A stretch of DNA of 6,336 bases from Anaerolineae bacterium (GTDB lineage: Bacteria > Chloroflexota > Anaerolineae > JAFGEY01), in assembly GCA_016929775.1 (NCBI GenBank), contig JAFGIE010000053.1, positions 1 through 6,336 on the forward strand. Reading direction: 5' to 3'. Positions 1 to 6,213 of the stretch are shown here, piece after piece (the stretch's first letter is position 1; each line of letters opens with the position of its first letter). Both the position numbers and the translations under genes were made by a program. The notes under the pieces are model-generated. The model saw nothing but the letters and a program-made list of their open reading frames with translations, was not told the DNA's origin and made no database searches.

Positions 1-345
1 CGCGGCGCCTACGACATCCTGCAGCCCGACGCAGCGCTGGGGGGCAACATGGGCATCATCGGCCTGCGCAAGGTGGCAGAGCTCGCCGACTCCTTCGGGC
101 GGTTGGTGATCCCGCACGTCCTCTCGGGAGGCGACTTCCCGCTCGACATGGCAGCCACGCTGCAGGCGATGGCGACGGTCGAGAACTGCCCGCTGGTCGA
201 GTACCCGTACGACCCTCCGATCCTGACCCCGGCGACGCTGCAACCCTTCATCGTCGAACCGATCCTGGTCGAGTCGGACGGCTGCGTGACAGTGCCACAC
301 AGGCCCGGATTGGGGATCGAGATCGACGAGGCGCGCCTCGCATAG
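1..345 (+). CDS. Enolase-superfamily enzyme (mandelate racemase / sugar-acid dehydratase type), C-terminal part
   Basis: The reading frame is open from base 1, so the gene begins left of the window; 114 residues remain before a TAG stop. They match the C-terminal half of the (beta/alpha)7-beta barrel of the mandelate racemase/muconate lactonizing group. Visible are a QPD strand end (Asp at residue 10 of the fragment), the GGNMGIIGLRK segment, an IPHV motif (His39), a VEY motif (Glu67), and the closing GLGIEID stretch. In mandelate racemase the equivalent Asp-His pair is the catalytic dyad and the Glu stabilises the intermediate. The family abstracts the alpha-proton of a carboxylate, and many members dehydrate sugar acids such as galactonate or fuconate. 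The metal-binding residues lie outside the window, so the substrate cannot be assigned. Only 23 bases separate it from the next gene, so it is probably the upstream member of the same operon. Sugar-acid dehydratase is favoured over racemase only because of the sugar genes downstream. Confidence 0.9.
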   Translation, partial: RGAYDILQPDAALGGNMGIIGLRKVAELADSFGRLVIPHVLSGGDFPLDMAATLQAMATVENCPLVEYPYDPPILTPATLQPFIVEPILVESDGCVTVPHRPGLGIEIDEARLA

Positions 346-355
346 CGCGCCGTTA

Positions 356-362
356 GGGGAGG
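356..362 (+). promoter_or_regulatory. Ribosome binding site deciding a GTG start
   Basis: GGGGAGG lies six bases before the GTG at 369. No ATG of the same frame occurs before the conserved N-terminal IHGSALRIL segment except an internal one at residue 11, which has no such site. This supports GTG as the start of the MttB-like gene. Confidence 0.75.
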
Positions 363-368
363 CGAACC

Positions 369-1784
369 GTGTACGCCGCAGGCCATGCCTACAACCTCAT
401 GTCCCTACCCGAGGTGCGCACGATCCACGGCAGCGCCCTGCGGATCCTGGACGAGATGGGGATGGTGGTCGAGCACGCGGGCCTCCTGGCTGCGCTCGCC
501 GACGCCGGCATGCCGGTCGACGCGGCGGCGCAGCGCGTGCGCTTCCCCCCGCGCACCGTGGAGCGCTTTATCGCCGATGCGGACAAGCACGACTGGGCTG
601 GCGCCGTGCCCCGCGTCAGCGGATCCGCCGGGGTGTACCACGGGCTGTACCACGACCCGGCGTCGGGCAAGCACATCCCGTGGACGGAAGATGCCCTGGC
701 GGCGTACGTGGCGCTAGCTCAGCACCTCGACCACGTGGACGGCGCTTCCGTCCTCGGCAGCCGGATCCCGGTCCCTGGGCCGCTCGAGCCGCTCTATGAA
801 CGCTACTACAGCTGGAAGCACGGCGCAGCAGAGAGCGGCTCGATCCACCTCGACGCCCTATGTCCCTACCTGATCGAGCTGTACGAGGTCTGGGCGGGCG
901 CCCAGGGCGTCCCCCTGTCGCAGGCGTTCCGAGGGACCGTATACGTCGTCCCGCCGCTCAAGCTGGGCAGGCACGAGGCCTACCAGGTGGCGTATTTCCG
1001 CGCTGCGGGGCTGCGCGTCTCGATCGGCGGGGGCATGTTGACTATGGGCGCGACCGCACCGGTCACGCTGGCAGGGGCAGTGACCCTGAACCTAGCGGAG
1101 CAGCTGGCGCTGCGCATCCTCGACTGGGTGCTGTGGGGCGAGGCACGACTGCACCTGGGCAGCTCGCTCGCCGGGCTGGACATGCGGACCACGATCCGGC
1201 CCTTTGGGCGCCCAGAGATGGGGATCGCCAACCTGATGACCGCACAGCTCGCGCGGTTCTACGGCGCCTCCTTTGCAGGGCACGCGGGCCTGACCGACGC
1301 CAAGGTGCCATCCGCCGAGGCGGGCGCGCAGAAAGCCCTGACCGGGATCCCGACGCTCCTCGCCGGCGGCAGGCTGTGGGTCGACGCGGGCCTGTTATCG
1401 ATCGACGAGGTCTGCTCGCCGATCCAGATGGTCCTCGACAACGAGTGGATCGACGCGCTGGCGCGCTTTGCGCACGCGTTCGAGGTCAGCGAGGAAACGA
1501 TCGGCCTGGAGACGATCCTGGCGGCGGGACCGGGCGGGCAGTACCTGGACAAGATGCACACCGCGCGCCATCACCGCGCCGAACACTGGCAGCCGCGTCT
1601 CTGGTCACGTCACATGCTGGGCCCGTGGCTCGCGGACGGCGCCCGCACAGACGTGGATCGGGCGCGCGAGATCGCGCTCCAGGTGGGCGCCGAGCTGCGG
1701 CAGAAGGGCAGGTCGCGGATCGCGCCGCATACGGAGCGAGACCTGCTGCGCGTGATCGAGCGCGCGCGGGCGGCGCTGCTGTAG
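369..1784 (+). CDS. MttB-family (COG5598) methyltransferase, non-pyrrolysine type
   Basis: A 471-residue protein, full length for the trimethylamine methyltransferase (MttB) superfamily. These enzymes move a methyl group from a methylated amine or related donor to a corrinoid protein in the cytoplasm. Family marks include the N-terminal IHGSALRILDEMGM helix (about 19-32), a glycine-rich barrel strand near SIGGG, the TDAKVP segment at 309-314, the HT motif at 397-398, and the following WQPRLWSR and WLADGARTDVDRA segments. The archaeal trimethylamine enzyme has pyrrolysine encoded by an in-frame UAG; this frame has none. It therefore belongs with non-Pyl homologues, of which characterised members (MtgB, MtpB, MtcB) act on glycine betaine, proline betaine or carnitine. 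The GTG start has a strong GGGGAGG site. It ends in TAG, and the same frame meets TGA nine codons later, so read-through would add little. The neighbours are sugar enzymes and no corrinoid protein is in view, so the methyl donor is unknown and may not be a betaine. Confidence 0.88.
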   Translation: MYAAGHAYNLMSLPEVRTIHGSALRILDEMGMVVEHAGLLAALADAGMPVDAAAQRVRFPPRTVERFIADADKHDWAGAVPRVSGSAGVYHGLYHDPASGKHIPWTEDALAAYVALAQHLDHVDGASVLGSRIPVPGPLEPLYERYYSWKHGAAESGSIHLDALCPYLIELYEVWAGAQGVPLSQAFRGTVYVVPPLKLGRHEAYQVAYFRAAGLRVSIGGGMLTMGATAPVTLAGAVTLNLAEQLALRILDWVLWGEARLHLGSSLAGLDMRTTIRPFGRPEMGIANLMTAQLARFYGASFAGHAGLTDAKVPSAEAGAQKALTGIPTLLAGGRLWVDAGLLSIDEVCSPIQMVLDNEWIDALARFAHAFEVSEETIGLETILAAGPGGQYLDKMHTARHHRAEHWQPRLWSRHMLGPWLADGARTDVDRAREIALQVGAELRQKGRSRIAPHTERDLLRVIERARAALL

Positions 1785-1791
1785 CGTGGTT

Positions 1792-1808
1792 GTGGGGCAG
1801 CGCCCCAC
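1792..1808 (+). other. Stem-loop 1 in the gap before the GH4 gene
   Basis: GTGGGGC and GCCCCAC form a perfect seven-pair stem around a three-base loop (AGC), starting eight bases after the MttB-like stop. It can be extended by G-U pairs in RNA. No U-run follows, so it is not a standard Rho-independent terminator. It could protect the 3' end of the upstream message or be part of a structured leader. Confidence 0.5.
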
Positions 1809-1818
1809 GGTTGAGCGA

Positions 1819-1848
1819 CGTGATGCGGGCGCTGCGCTGGGCATCACG
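1819..1848 (+). other. Stem-loop 2 in the gap before the GH4 gene
   Basis: CGTGATGC and GCATCACG form a perfect eight-pair stem with a 14-base loop that itself contains a small GCG/CGC pairing. It is the middle of three consecutive hairpins in this gap. Confidence 0.5.
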
Positions 1849-1861
1849 ATAGCGTCAAGAT

Positions 1862-1885
1862 GCCCTGCGGCGACGGACGCAGGGC
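1862..1885 (+). other. Stem-loop 3, abutting the GH4 ribosome binding site
   Basis: GCCCTGCG and CGCAGGGC form a perfect eight-pair stem with an eight-base loop. Its 3' arm ends at 1885 and the GGGAGG ribosome binding site begins at 1886. The hairpin therefore presents the site just outside the stem, and it could influence ribosome access. This role is inferred from position only. Confidence 0.5.
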
Positions 1886-1891
1886 GGGAGG
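1886..1891 (+). promoter_or_regulatory. Ribosome binding site pointing to an AUC start
   Basis: GGGAGG is followed after five bases by ATC at 1897, exactly where GH4 proteins normally begin with an MKIAIIGAG-type sequence. No ATG, GTG or TTG in this frame lies between 1795 and this point. The site therefore favours initiation at 1897 over the far upstream GTGs at 1786 and 1792, which have no purine-rich site before them. Confidence 0.6.
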
Positions 1892-1896
1892 CTGAG

Positions 1897-3255
1897 ATCA
1901 AGATCGCGATCATCGGTGCGGGTTCGATTGCGTTCACCCCGGCTCTGGTGTCGGGGTTTGGCACGGATGCGCGGTACAGGGGGGCGCGCATCGCCCTGGT
2001 GGACGTCGACGAGGGAGCCCTGGACCTGGTCTCCCGCTTTACTCGCCGCGTCTCGGATGAACTCGGGCTGGACTGGCAGATCGAAGCCTCGACGCAACGG
2101 CGAGAGGTGCTGCCCGGCGCCGACGTGGTCACCACAGCGATCGGCGTCGGCGGGCTGGGCGCGTGGGTCGAGGACGTCGAGATCCCCTATCGCTATGGGA
2201 TCGTCCAGCCGGTAGGCGACACGTCGGGACCAGGCGGGCTTGCCCGCGCGCTGCGCCACATCCCGGTGCTGGTCGAGATCGCGCAGGACATGGAGGCGCG
2301 CTGTCCCGAGGCGGTGCTCTATAACTTTACCAACCCACTCACCGTCCTCACGCAGGCGGTGCTCAAGCGGACGCGCACGCGCTGCATCGGGCTGTGCATC
2401 GGGCCCGAACTGACCTGGAGCCACGTCTGCCGGGTCGTGGGCGTCGAAAAGGCGCGCACTGAAGCCGTGATCGGCGGGATCAACCACTGCCACTGGATCC
2501 TCGGTTTCTCGATCGACGGACAGGATGGCTTTCCCGCCCTGACCGCAGCGCTGGACGAGGCAGACGGACGGGGGGCCGCCATGGCCCGCGTGCGCGCGCA
2601 GATCGGGGGCTTGGAAGAGGGGTCGCTGCCGCCCGGGGGCGGGCAGCCGCTCTGTGCCGCGCTCTATCGCTGCTTCGGCGCATACCCGGGCCCGGGAGAC
2701 GGGCACGTGGGCGAGTTCTACCCACAGCTTGCCCAGCCACTCGTATCCGACCTCGAGGCCTATCACGGGCACGCGAGCCGCAACGTGCGCAAGACGTATC
2801 CCGCCCTCTCGCAAAAGATGCTGGCGATCGCCGATGGGCGCGCGCCGATCGACGCCTCCTCCTTTGCCGAGGAGCTCGCGTGGGAGCACACCCAGCTACT
2901 GGACCTCATGGTCGCCCGGCAGGACGACCTGAACAAGGTGTTCTATGTCAACGTGCTGAACTGCGGCTGCGTGGGCAACCTCCCCGGCGAGGTCGTGGTC
3001 GAGGTTCCGGCGCGCGTCGACGCTGCCGGCGTGCACCCGCTGCCCCTGGGCGACCTACCCGCACCGGTCGTGCCGACGCTGCTCCACAAGGTATCGTCGC
3101 TGGACCTGATCATCGAGGCAGCCCTGGAGGGCTCGCGTGCCAAAGCGGTCCAGGCGTTCGCCAACGACCCGCACTGCACCGACCTGGCGGCGGGCGCGCG
3201 GCTGGTCAACGAGCTGATCGACGCCCAGCTGCAGTACCTGCCCCGCTTCAGATGA
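1897..3255 (+). CDS. Glycoside hydrolase family 4 (NAD+/Mn2+-dependent) with apparent AUC start
   Basis: From 1897 the protein has 452 residues, normal for GH4. These cytoplasmic enzymes cleave glycosides by an oxidation-elimination route using NAD+ and a divalent metal. The N-terminal nucleotide-binding loop is KIAIIGAGS (2-10). NFTNP lies at 143-147. GLCIGPE carries Cys167 and GINHCHW carries His197; these match the family's metal-ligand Cys and His by motif and spacing. GHVGEFYP lies around His270, and the C-terminal N-C-G-C-V-G-N-L-P...VEVP block is also typical. The family covers alpha-galactosidases, alpha-glucuronidases and galacturonidases, and 6-phospho-glucosidases; I cannot tell which this is. 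The start is odd: the usual first Met codon reads ATC. The same frame is open upstream to GTG at 1786, which would add 37 residues unlike any GH4 N-terminus. The gene lies 112 bases after the MttB-like gene and 73 before the kinase, in the same direction. Confidence 0.88.
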   Translation: MKIAIIGAGSIAFTPALVSGFGTDARYRGARIALVDVDEGALDLVSRFTRRVSDELGLDWQIEASTQRREVLPGADVVTTAIGVGGLGAWVEDVEIPYRYGIVQPVGDTSGPGGLARALRHIPVLVEIAQDMEARCPEAVLYNFTNPLTVLTQAVLKRTRTRCIGLCIGPELTWSHVCRVVGVEKARTEAVIGGINHCHWILGFSIDGQDGFPALTAALDEADGRGAAMARVRAQIGGLEEGSLPPGGGQPLCAALYRCFGAYPGPGDGHVGEFYPQLAQPLVSDLEAYHGHASRNVRKTYPALSQKMLAIADGRAPIDASSFAEELAWEHTQLLDLMVARQDDLNKVFYVNVLNCGCVGNLPGEVVVEVPARVDAAGVHPLPLGDLPAPVVPTLLHKVSSLDLIIEAALEGSRAKAVQAFANDPHCTDLAAGARLVNELIDAQLQYLPRFR

Positions 3256-3328
3256 GGTGGGACGCACAATGACGCGATCACGCGCGGGGTGTCGGCCCAA
3301 TGACGCCGCGACGGGCGCACGTTGAGAG

Positions 3329-4312
3329 ATGGGTGGCATCGTGGCACAGTATGACGTGATCACGTTCGGGGACATGTGTGTGGACCTCATCGTGTCTGGC
3401 GGTGACATCGTCCCCCGTTTCGGGCAGGCGGAGCAACTGGTCGACGACTATGCGCTGGAGATGGGAGGCTCGGGCTGCATTTTCGCCTGCCAGGCGGCGC
3501 GGCTGGGGCTGCGCGCCGCTGTCCTGGGACGGGTTGGCGACGATGCCTTTGGGCGGTTGATCATGGCGCGCCTTGCGGCGTGCGGCGTGGATACGCGCCA
3601 CGTCGCCGTCGATCCTGCGCTCAAGACGGGCCTGGGCATCGCCCTATGCGCGGCGGAGGACCGGGCGATCTTGACCTACTTGGGCTCGATCAGCGCGCTC
3701 CGCCCCGCCGACGTACCCGATGCCCTGCTTGCCAGCGCGCGCCACCTGCACTATGGCAGCTACTACCTGCACACCGGGCTGCGCCCGCACGCCGTCGCGA
3801 TCCTCGAACGTGCACGCGCGTTGGGCCTGACCACGTCGCTCGACACCAACTGGGATCCGGAGGAGCGCTGGACCGGCGTCGTGGGAGAGGCGCTGCCCCT
3901 GATCGACCTCTTTCTGCCGAACGAGCGTGAGGCGCTACACATCAGCGGGGCGGCTACGCTCGACGAGGCTGCTGCGCGCTTTTGCGCCGACGGCGCCCGG
4001 CTGGTCGCGATCAAGCGTGGCGCACAGGGCGCGCGCCTGTATGCGGAGGGAGGCATCCTCGAGTGCGCCGTGACGCCGGCAAGGCGAGCCGACAGCGGCG
4101 TTGCGGACAACGGCGCCGCGGACAGCGTGGGGGCTGGGGACAGCTTTGATGCCGGTTTCCTCGCCGCCTGGCTGCGTGACCTGCCCCTGGGGCGCTGCCT
4201 GGCGGTGGCGTGCGCGTGTGGGACCGCCGTCGCCGGCGCAGTGGGCGGCTTGGCTGGACAGCTCACCTGGACCGAGGTGGCTCACATCGTAGACCATCAG
4301 GCGAGAGATTGA
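3329..4312 (+). CDS. PfkB/ribokinase-family carbohydrate kinase
   Basis: The 327-residue protein matches the PfkB family, which phosphorylates sugars or nucleosides with ATP in the cytoplasm. The N-terminal strand is YDVITFGDMCVDL, followed by EMGGSGCIFACQAARLG (the GGS substrate-lid region) and LGRVGDDAFG. Central marks are SLDTNWDP and LFLPNERE. The second PfkB signature, DSVGAGDSFDAGF, begins at residue 265, with Asp271 as the expected catalytic base and GAG as the anion hole. Just before it lies a repeat-derived insertion (see the repeat at 4088). The start could be ATG 3329 or GTG 3341 (four codons later, four bases after GGGTGG); the conserved region begins after both. It likely phosphorylates the sugar released by the upstream GH4 enzyme, an inference from gene order. 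The substrate is not readable from sequence. Its stop overlaps the next ATG as TGATG, which suggests translational coupling. Confidence 0.9.
   Translation: MGGIVAQYDVITFGDMCVDLIVSGGDIVPRFGQAEQLVDDYALEMGGSGCIFACQAARLGLRAAVLGRVGDDAFGRLIMARLAACGVDTRHVAVDPALKTGLGIALCAAEDRAILTYLGSISALRPADVPDALLASARHLHYGSYYLHTGLRPHAVAILERARALGLTTSLDTNWDPEERWTGVVGEALPLIDLFLPNEREALHISGAATLDEAAARFCADGARLVAIKRGAQGARLYAEGGILECAVTPARRADSGVADNGAADSVGAGDSFDAGFLAAWLRDLPLGRCLAVACACGTAVAGAVGGLAGQLTWTEVAHIVDHQARD
4088..4132 (+). repeat. 15-base tandem repeat inside the kinase gene
   Basis: Three in-frame 15-base units, GCCGACAGCGGCGTT, GCGGACAACGGCGCC and GCGGACAGCGTGGGG, encode ADSGV, ADNGA and ADSVG. The last unit belongs to the conserved D-S-V-G-A-G-D motif, so the two before it look like added copies. 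They put about ten extra residues directly before the active-site loop. Confidence 0.6.
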
Positions 4313-5478
4313 TGAGCGTCCTGACCTCGCGCGAGCGTATGCTGCGCGCGATCGACTGCCGTCCGGTCGACCACGTGCCCTGCTGCTTTATGAGCTTTGC
4401 CGCCCTGCGCGCACGCTGCGACGAGGACCGCTCACGCGTCGTGCTTGCCGAGCAGGAGATGGGGTTGGACGTGATGTTGTTCATCCCGCAGGCTCCGCGC
4501 CGCGCGCGACCCGAGCATCCCGACCTGCGCGGGCTGCCGGTGCGCTTTGACCCACGCGTCGCGACCCGCACGTGGCGCGAGGGCGAGACGCTGCGCCGTA
4601 CGTACCTAACCCCGGCGGGCGCGCTGACGACGGGCGTGCGCCTGTCTGCGGATTGGCCTCACGGCGATCGCCTCCCCTTCGTGGACGACTACCAGGTGCC
4701 GCGCGCGACCACGCCGCTGGTCTCGCGCCCAAAAGACCTCGACGCGCTGCGCTACCTGCTCGTGCCGCCCGGCGAGGGGGACATCGCCGCCTACGCACGC
4801 GAGGCGGTTGAGGCGCGTGCGTTCTGTGCGGCGCATGGCGTCCTCCTTGCCGGCGGGTGGGGGGTGGGCTATGACATGGCGAACTGGCTGTGCGGCATGC
4901 AGGACCTGATGCTCCTGATGATGGAACAGCCCGCCTTTGTCGCGCGCCTCCTGGCGCTGATCCACGAGTGGAACATAGCGCGCATGGCAGTCGTGCTGGC
5001 GGGGGGCGTGGACCTGTACATCCGCCGCGCGTGGTACGAGGGCTGCGACTTTGTGACCCCCGCCTTCTACCGGCAAGCGATCCTGCCGGGGCTCGAAGCG
5101 GAGGCGCGCCTGGCACACGCGCACGGGGCGCGGTTCGGGTACATCTGTTCGAGCGGCTTGGAACCAATGCTGGACGCGCTCGCCGAAGCCGGGGTCGACG
5201 TGCTGATCGGGATCGATCCTGTGCAGGACACGCGCGCCGACCTGGACACGTTCCGCCGGGCCCTCGGGGGCAAGGTCTGCCTGTGGGGCGGGGTATCGGG
5301 GGCGGTCACGGTCGAGATGGGCACGCCGCAGGAGGTCCACGCAGCGGTGCGGCGGGCGATCGACGCGCTGGGGCCCGACGGCTTTATCCTTTCGCCGGTG
5401 GACAACCTCACCGTCGACGCGCCGCGCACGTGGGAGAACGTGGACGTCCTGATCGAGGCATGGCGCACGTACAGATGA
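4312..5478 (+). CDS. Uroporphyrinogen decarboxylase (UroD) superfamily protein, methyltransferase-like
   Basis: From ATG 4312 the protein has 388 residues. The N-terminus SRERMLRAIDCRPVDHVP is the usual opening of UroD-superfamily proteins. The C-terminal barrel shows GYICSSGLEPMLDALAEAG (Cys279), DVLIGIDPVQD, VCLWGGVSG and a final P-V-D-N-L segment near 362-366 followed by W-E-N-V. The superfamily holds heme-pathway decarboxylases and cobamide methyltransferases (MtaA/MtbA) that use a zinc site of the form H-X-C plus a later Cys. Here Tyr277 replaces His and the later segment has no Cys, so a standard zinc site is not visible. A heme role is unlikely given the sugar operon and divergent sequence. 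Its place beside an MttB-like gene fits methyl transfer but does not prove it. The frame stays open upstream to 4210 inside the kinase gene, but the TGATG overlap and conserved N-terminus fix the start at 4312. Confidence 0.85.
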   Translation: MSVLTSRERMLRAIDCRPVDHVPCCFMSFAALRARCDEDRSRVVLAEQEMGLDVMLFIPQAPRRARPEHPDLRGLPVRFDPRVATRTWREGETLRRTYLTPAGALTTGVRLSADWPHGDRLPFVDDYQVPRATTPLVSRPKDLDALRYLLVPPGEGDIAAYAREAVEARAFCAAHGVLLAGGWGVGYDMANWLCGMQDLMLLMMEQPAFVARLLALIHEWNIARMAVVLAGGVDLYIRRAWYEGCDFVTPAFYRQAILPGLEAEARLAHAHGARFGYICSSGLEPMLDALAEAGVDVLIGIDPVQDTRADLDTFRRALGGKVCLWGGVSGAVTVEMGTPQEVHAAVRRAIDALGPDGFILSPVDNLTVDAPRTWENVDVLIEAWRTYR

Positions 5479-5532
5479 TTGGCCTCTCCAACCACCAGTT
5501 GCTGCCGTCCAAGCTCGACGAGATGAAGCAGT

Positions 5533-6000
5533 CTAGGCGGAATCGGTCGGGTGCGCGCGCCGGATGGACTGCACCACGTTGTCGAGCTGCTGCAGGAAAC
5601 GGGATCGGTCGCGCTTTTCGAACGGAGGAGGCCCGCCCGTGATCTCGCCTGCCCCACGCAGGTCCGCCAGGAGATTCCGGATCGCGACGGCGGAACCGAT
5701 GTTGCTCTCTGTGAACGGCTTGCCGGTGGGACCGAGTACACGTGCGCCCTCTTTCAGGCAGCGGCTCGCGAGCAGCACATCGGCGGTGACGACGATGTCG
5801 TCTGGGCGCACGTGCTCGACGATCCAATCGTCGGCGGCGTCGAACCCGCCCGCCACAACCTGCAGAGCGATCCCGGGTTCGTCGGGAACGCGCATCCAGG
5901 CATCAGCCACCAGTGTGACGTCAAGGCGATACCGCAGCGCGACGCGGTACACCTCCTCCTTCACCGGGCATGCATCTGCGTCTACATAGATCTGCAGCAC
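5533..6000 (-). CDS. yaiI: UPF0178 (YaiI/YqxD, DUF188) family protein
   Basis: A 155-residue protein starting at GTG (6000) with AAGGAG six bases upstream. It carries the family's hallmarks in order: IYVDADACPVKEE at residues 4-16, LVADAWMRVP, the GGFDAADDWIVEHV acidic block, DDIVVTADVLLASRCL, LGPTGKPFTESNIG, and the C-terminal GEITGGPPPFEKRDRSRFLQQLD. The conserved acidic residues recall PIN/NYN-type nuclease folds, where this family is usually placed. No biochemical role is established, so nuclease activity is only a structural expectation. Its frame runs upstream to 6165, but that part lacks conservation and passes through the promoter, so the shorter start is chosen. It converges with the operon on its left (54-base gap, no convincing terminator seen) and diverges from the partial gene on its right. 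It looks like ordinary chromosomal flanking content, not part of the sugar operon. Confidence 0.95.
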   Translation of the reverse strand: MLQIYVDADACPVKEEVYRVALRYRLDVTLVADAWMRVPDEPGIALQVVAGGFDAADDWIVEHVRPDDIVVTADVLLASRCLKEGARVLGPTGKPFTESNIGSAVAIRNLLADLRGAGEITGGPPPFEKRDRSRFLQQLDNVVQSIRRAHPTDSA

Positions 6001-6006
6001 GTGGCG

Positions 6007-6012
6007 CTCCTT
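6007..6012 (-). promoter_or_regulatory. Ribosome binding site for the UPF0178 gene
   Basis: AAGGAG on the minus strand, six bases before the GTG at 6000. It decides the start against the longer open frame reaching 6165. Confidence 0.8.
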
Positions 6013-6058
6013 CCCATGCCGAGGCGGACCACGACGGACGCTTTCGTGCCTCCCTACG

Positions 6059-6067
6059 AGTATACCA
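6059..6067 (-). promoter_or_regulatory. Extended -10 promoter for the UPF0178 gene
   Basis: The minus strand reads TGGTATACT, a TGn plus TATACT extended -10. I see no good -35 at 16-18 bases upstream, which extended -10 promoters can lack. The implied transcript start near 6052 would give a leader of about 50 bases. Confidence 0.5.
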
Positions 6068-6166
6068 CACAAACGCGCGTTGCCGTACTCGCCCGCGCGT
6101 CGGGTGTGGCGCACGCTGACCTCGCTTGGCAGACACACCGGCACGCCTCGCCCCGCGTCGGGCACA

Positions 6167-6210
6167 CTCTCAGCAAACCCTCAGCCTTTTCTTGGGTTGC
6201 TCTCAGCCTG
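6167..6210 (+). promoter_or_regulatory. 11-base-phased direct repeats, probable activator site
   Basis: In 11-base steps the sequence reads CTCTCAGCAAA, CCCTCAGCCTT, TTCTTGGGTTG and CTCTCAGCCTG. CTCAGC recurs at 6169, 6180 and 6202, and the 6191 box is degenerate (CTTGGG). Direct repeats one helical turn apart are typical of OmpR/PhoB-family response-regulator sites. The array covers where a -35 would lie and ends six bases before the -10 hexamer (four before its TG extension), the usual place for such activators. The regulator itself cannot be named from this. Confidence 0.5.
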
Positions 6211-6213
6211 CCG

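Noticed and set aside
860..1852. A 330-codon plus-strand frame overlapping the MttB-like gene
   Set aside because: It is Arg/Gly/Pro-rich with no recognisable domain and is a shifted frame of a well-supported gene in GC-rich DNA.
1855..2889. A 344-codon minus-strand frame opposite the GH4 gene
   Set aside because: It shows no family motifs and mirrors a convincing GH4 coding frame; long antisense frames are expected at this GC content.
3355..3364. Palindrome CGTGATCACG as a possible operator
   Set aside because: It lies within conserved kinase codons (Val-Ile-Thr) and short GC-rich palindromes are common; there is no second copy nearby.
4606..5340. A 244-codon minus-strand frame opposite the UroD-type gene
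   Set aside because: No recognisable domain, and the opposite strand carries clear family motifs.
5479..5532. Terminator between the convergent genes
   Set aside because: Only a four-pair TTGG/CCAA stem is visible with no T-run on either strand, so I do not call one.
6096..6162. CGCGTCGGG direct repeat at 6096-6104 and 6154-6162
   Set aside because: Only nine bases of GC-rich sequence with no phasing to a promoter; likely chance.
6001..6165. N-terminal extension of the UPF0178 gene up to 6165
   Set aside because: The conserved protein begins at 6000 after AAGGAG; the extension is non-conserved and crosses a likely promoter.
6174..6200. Imperfect hairpin between GCAAACCC and GGGTTGC
   Set aside because: It needs a bulge and a long loop, and the 11-base direct-repeat reading explains the same bases better.
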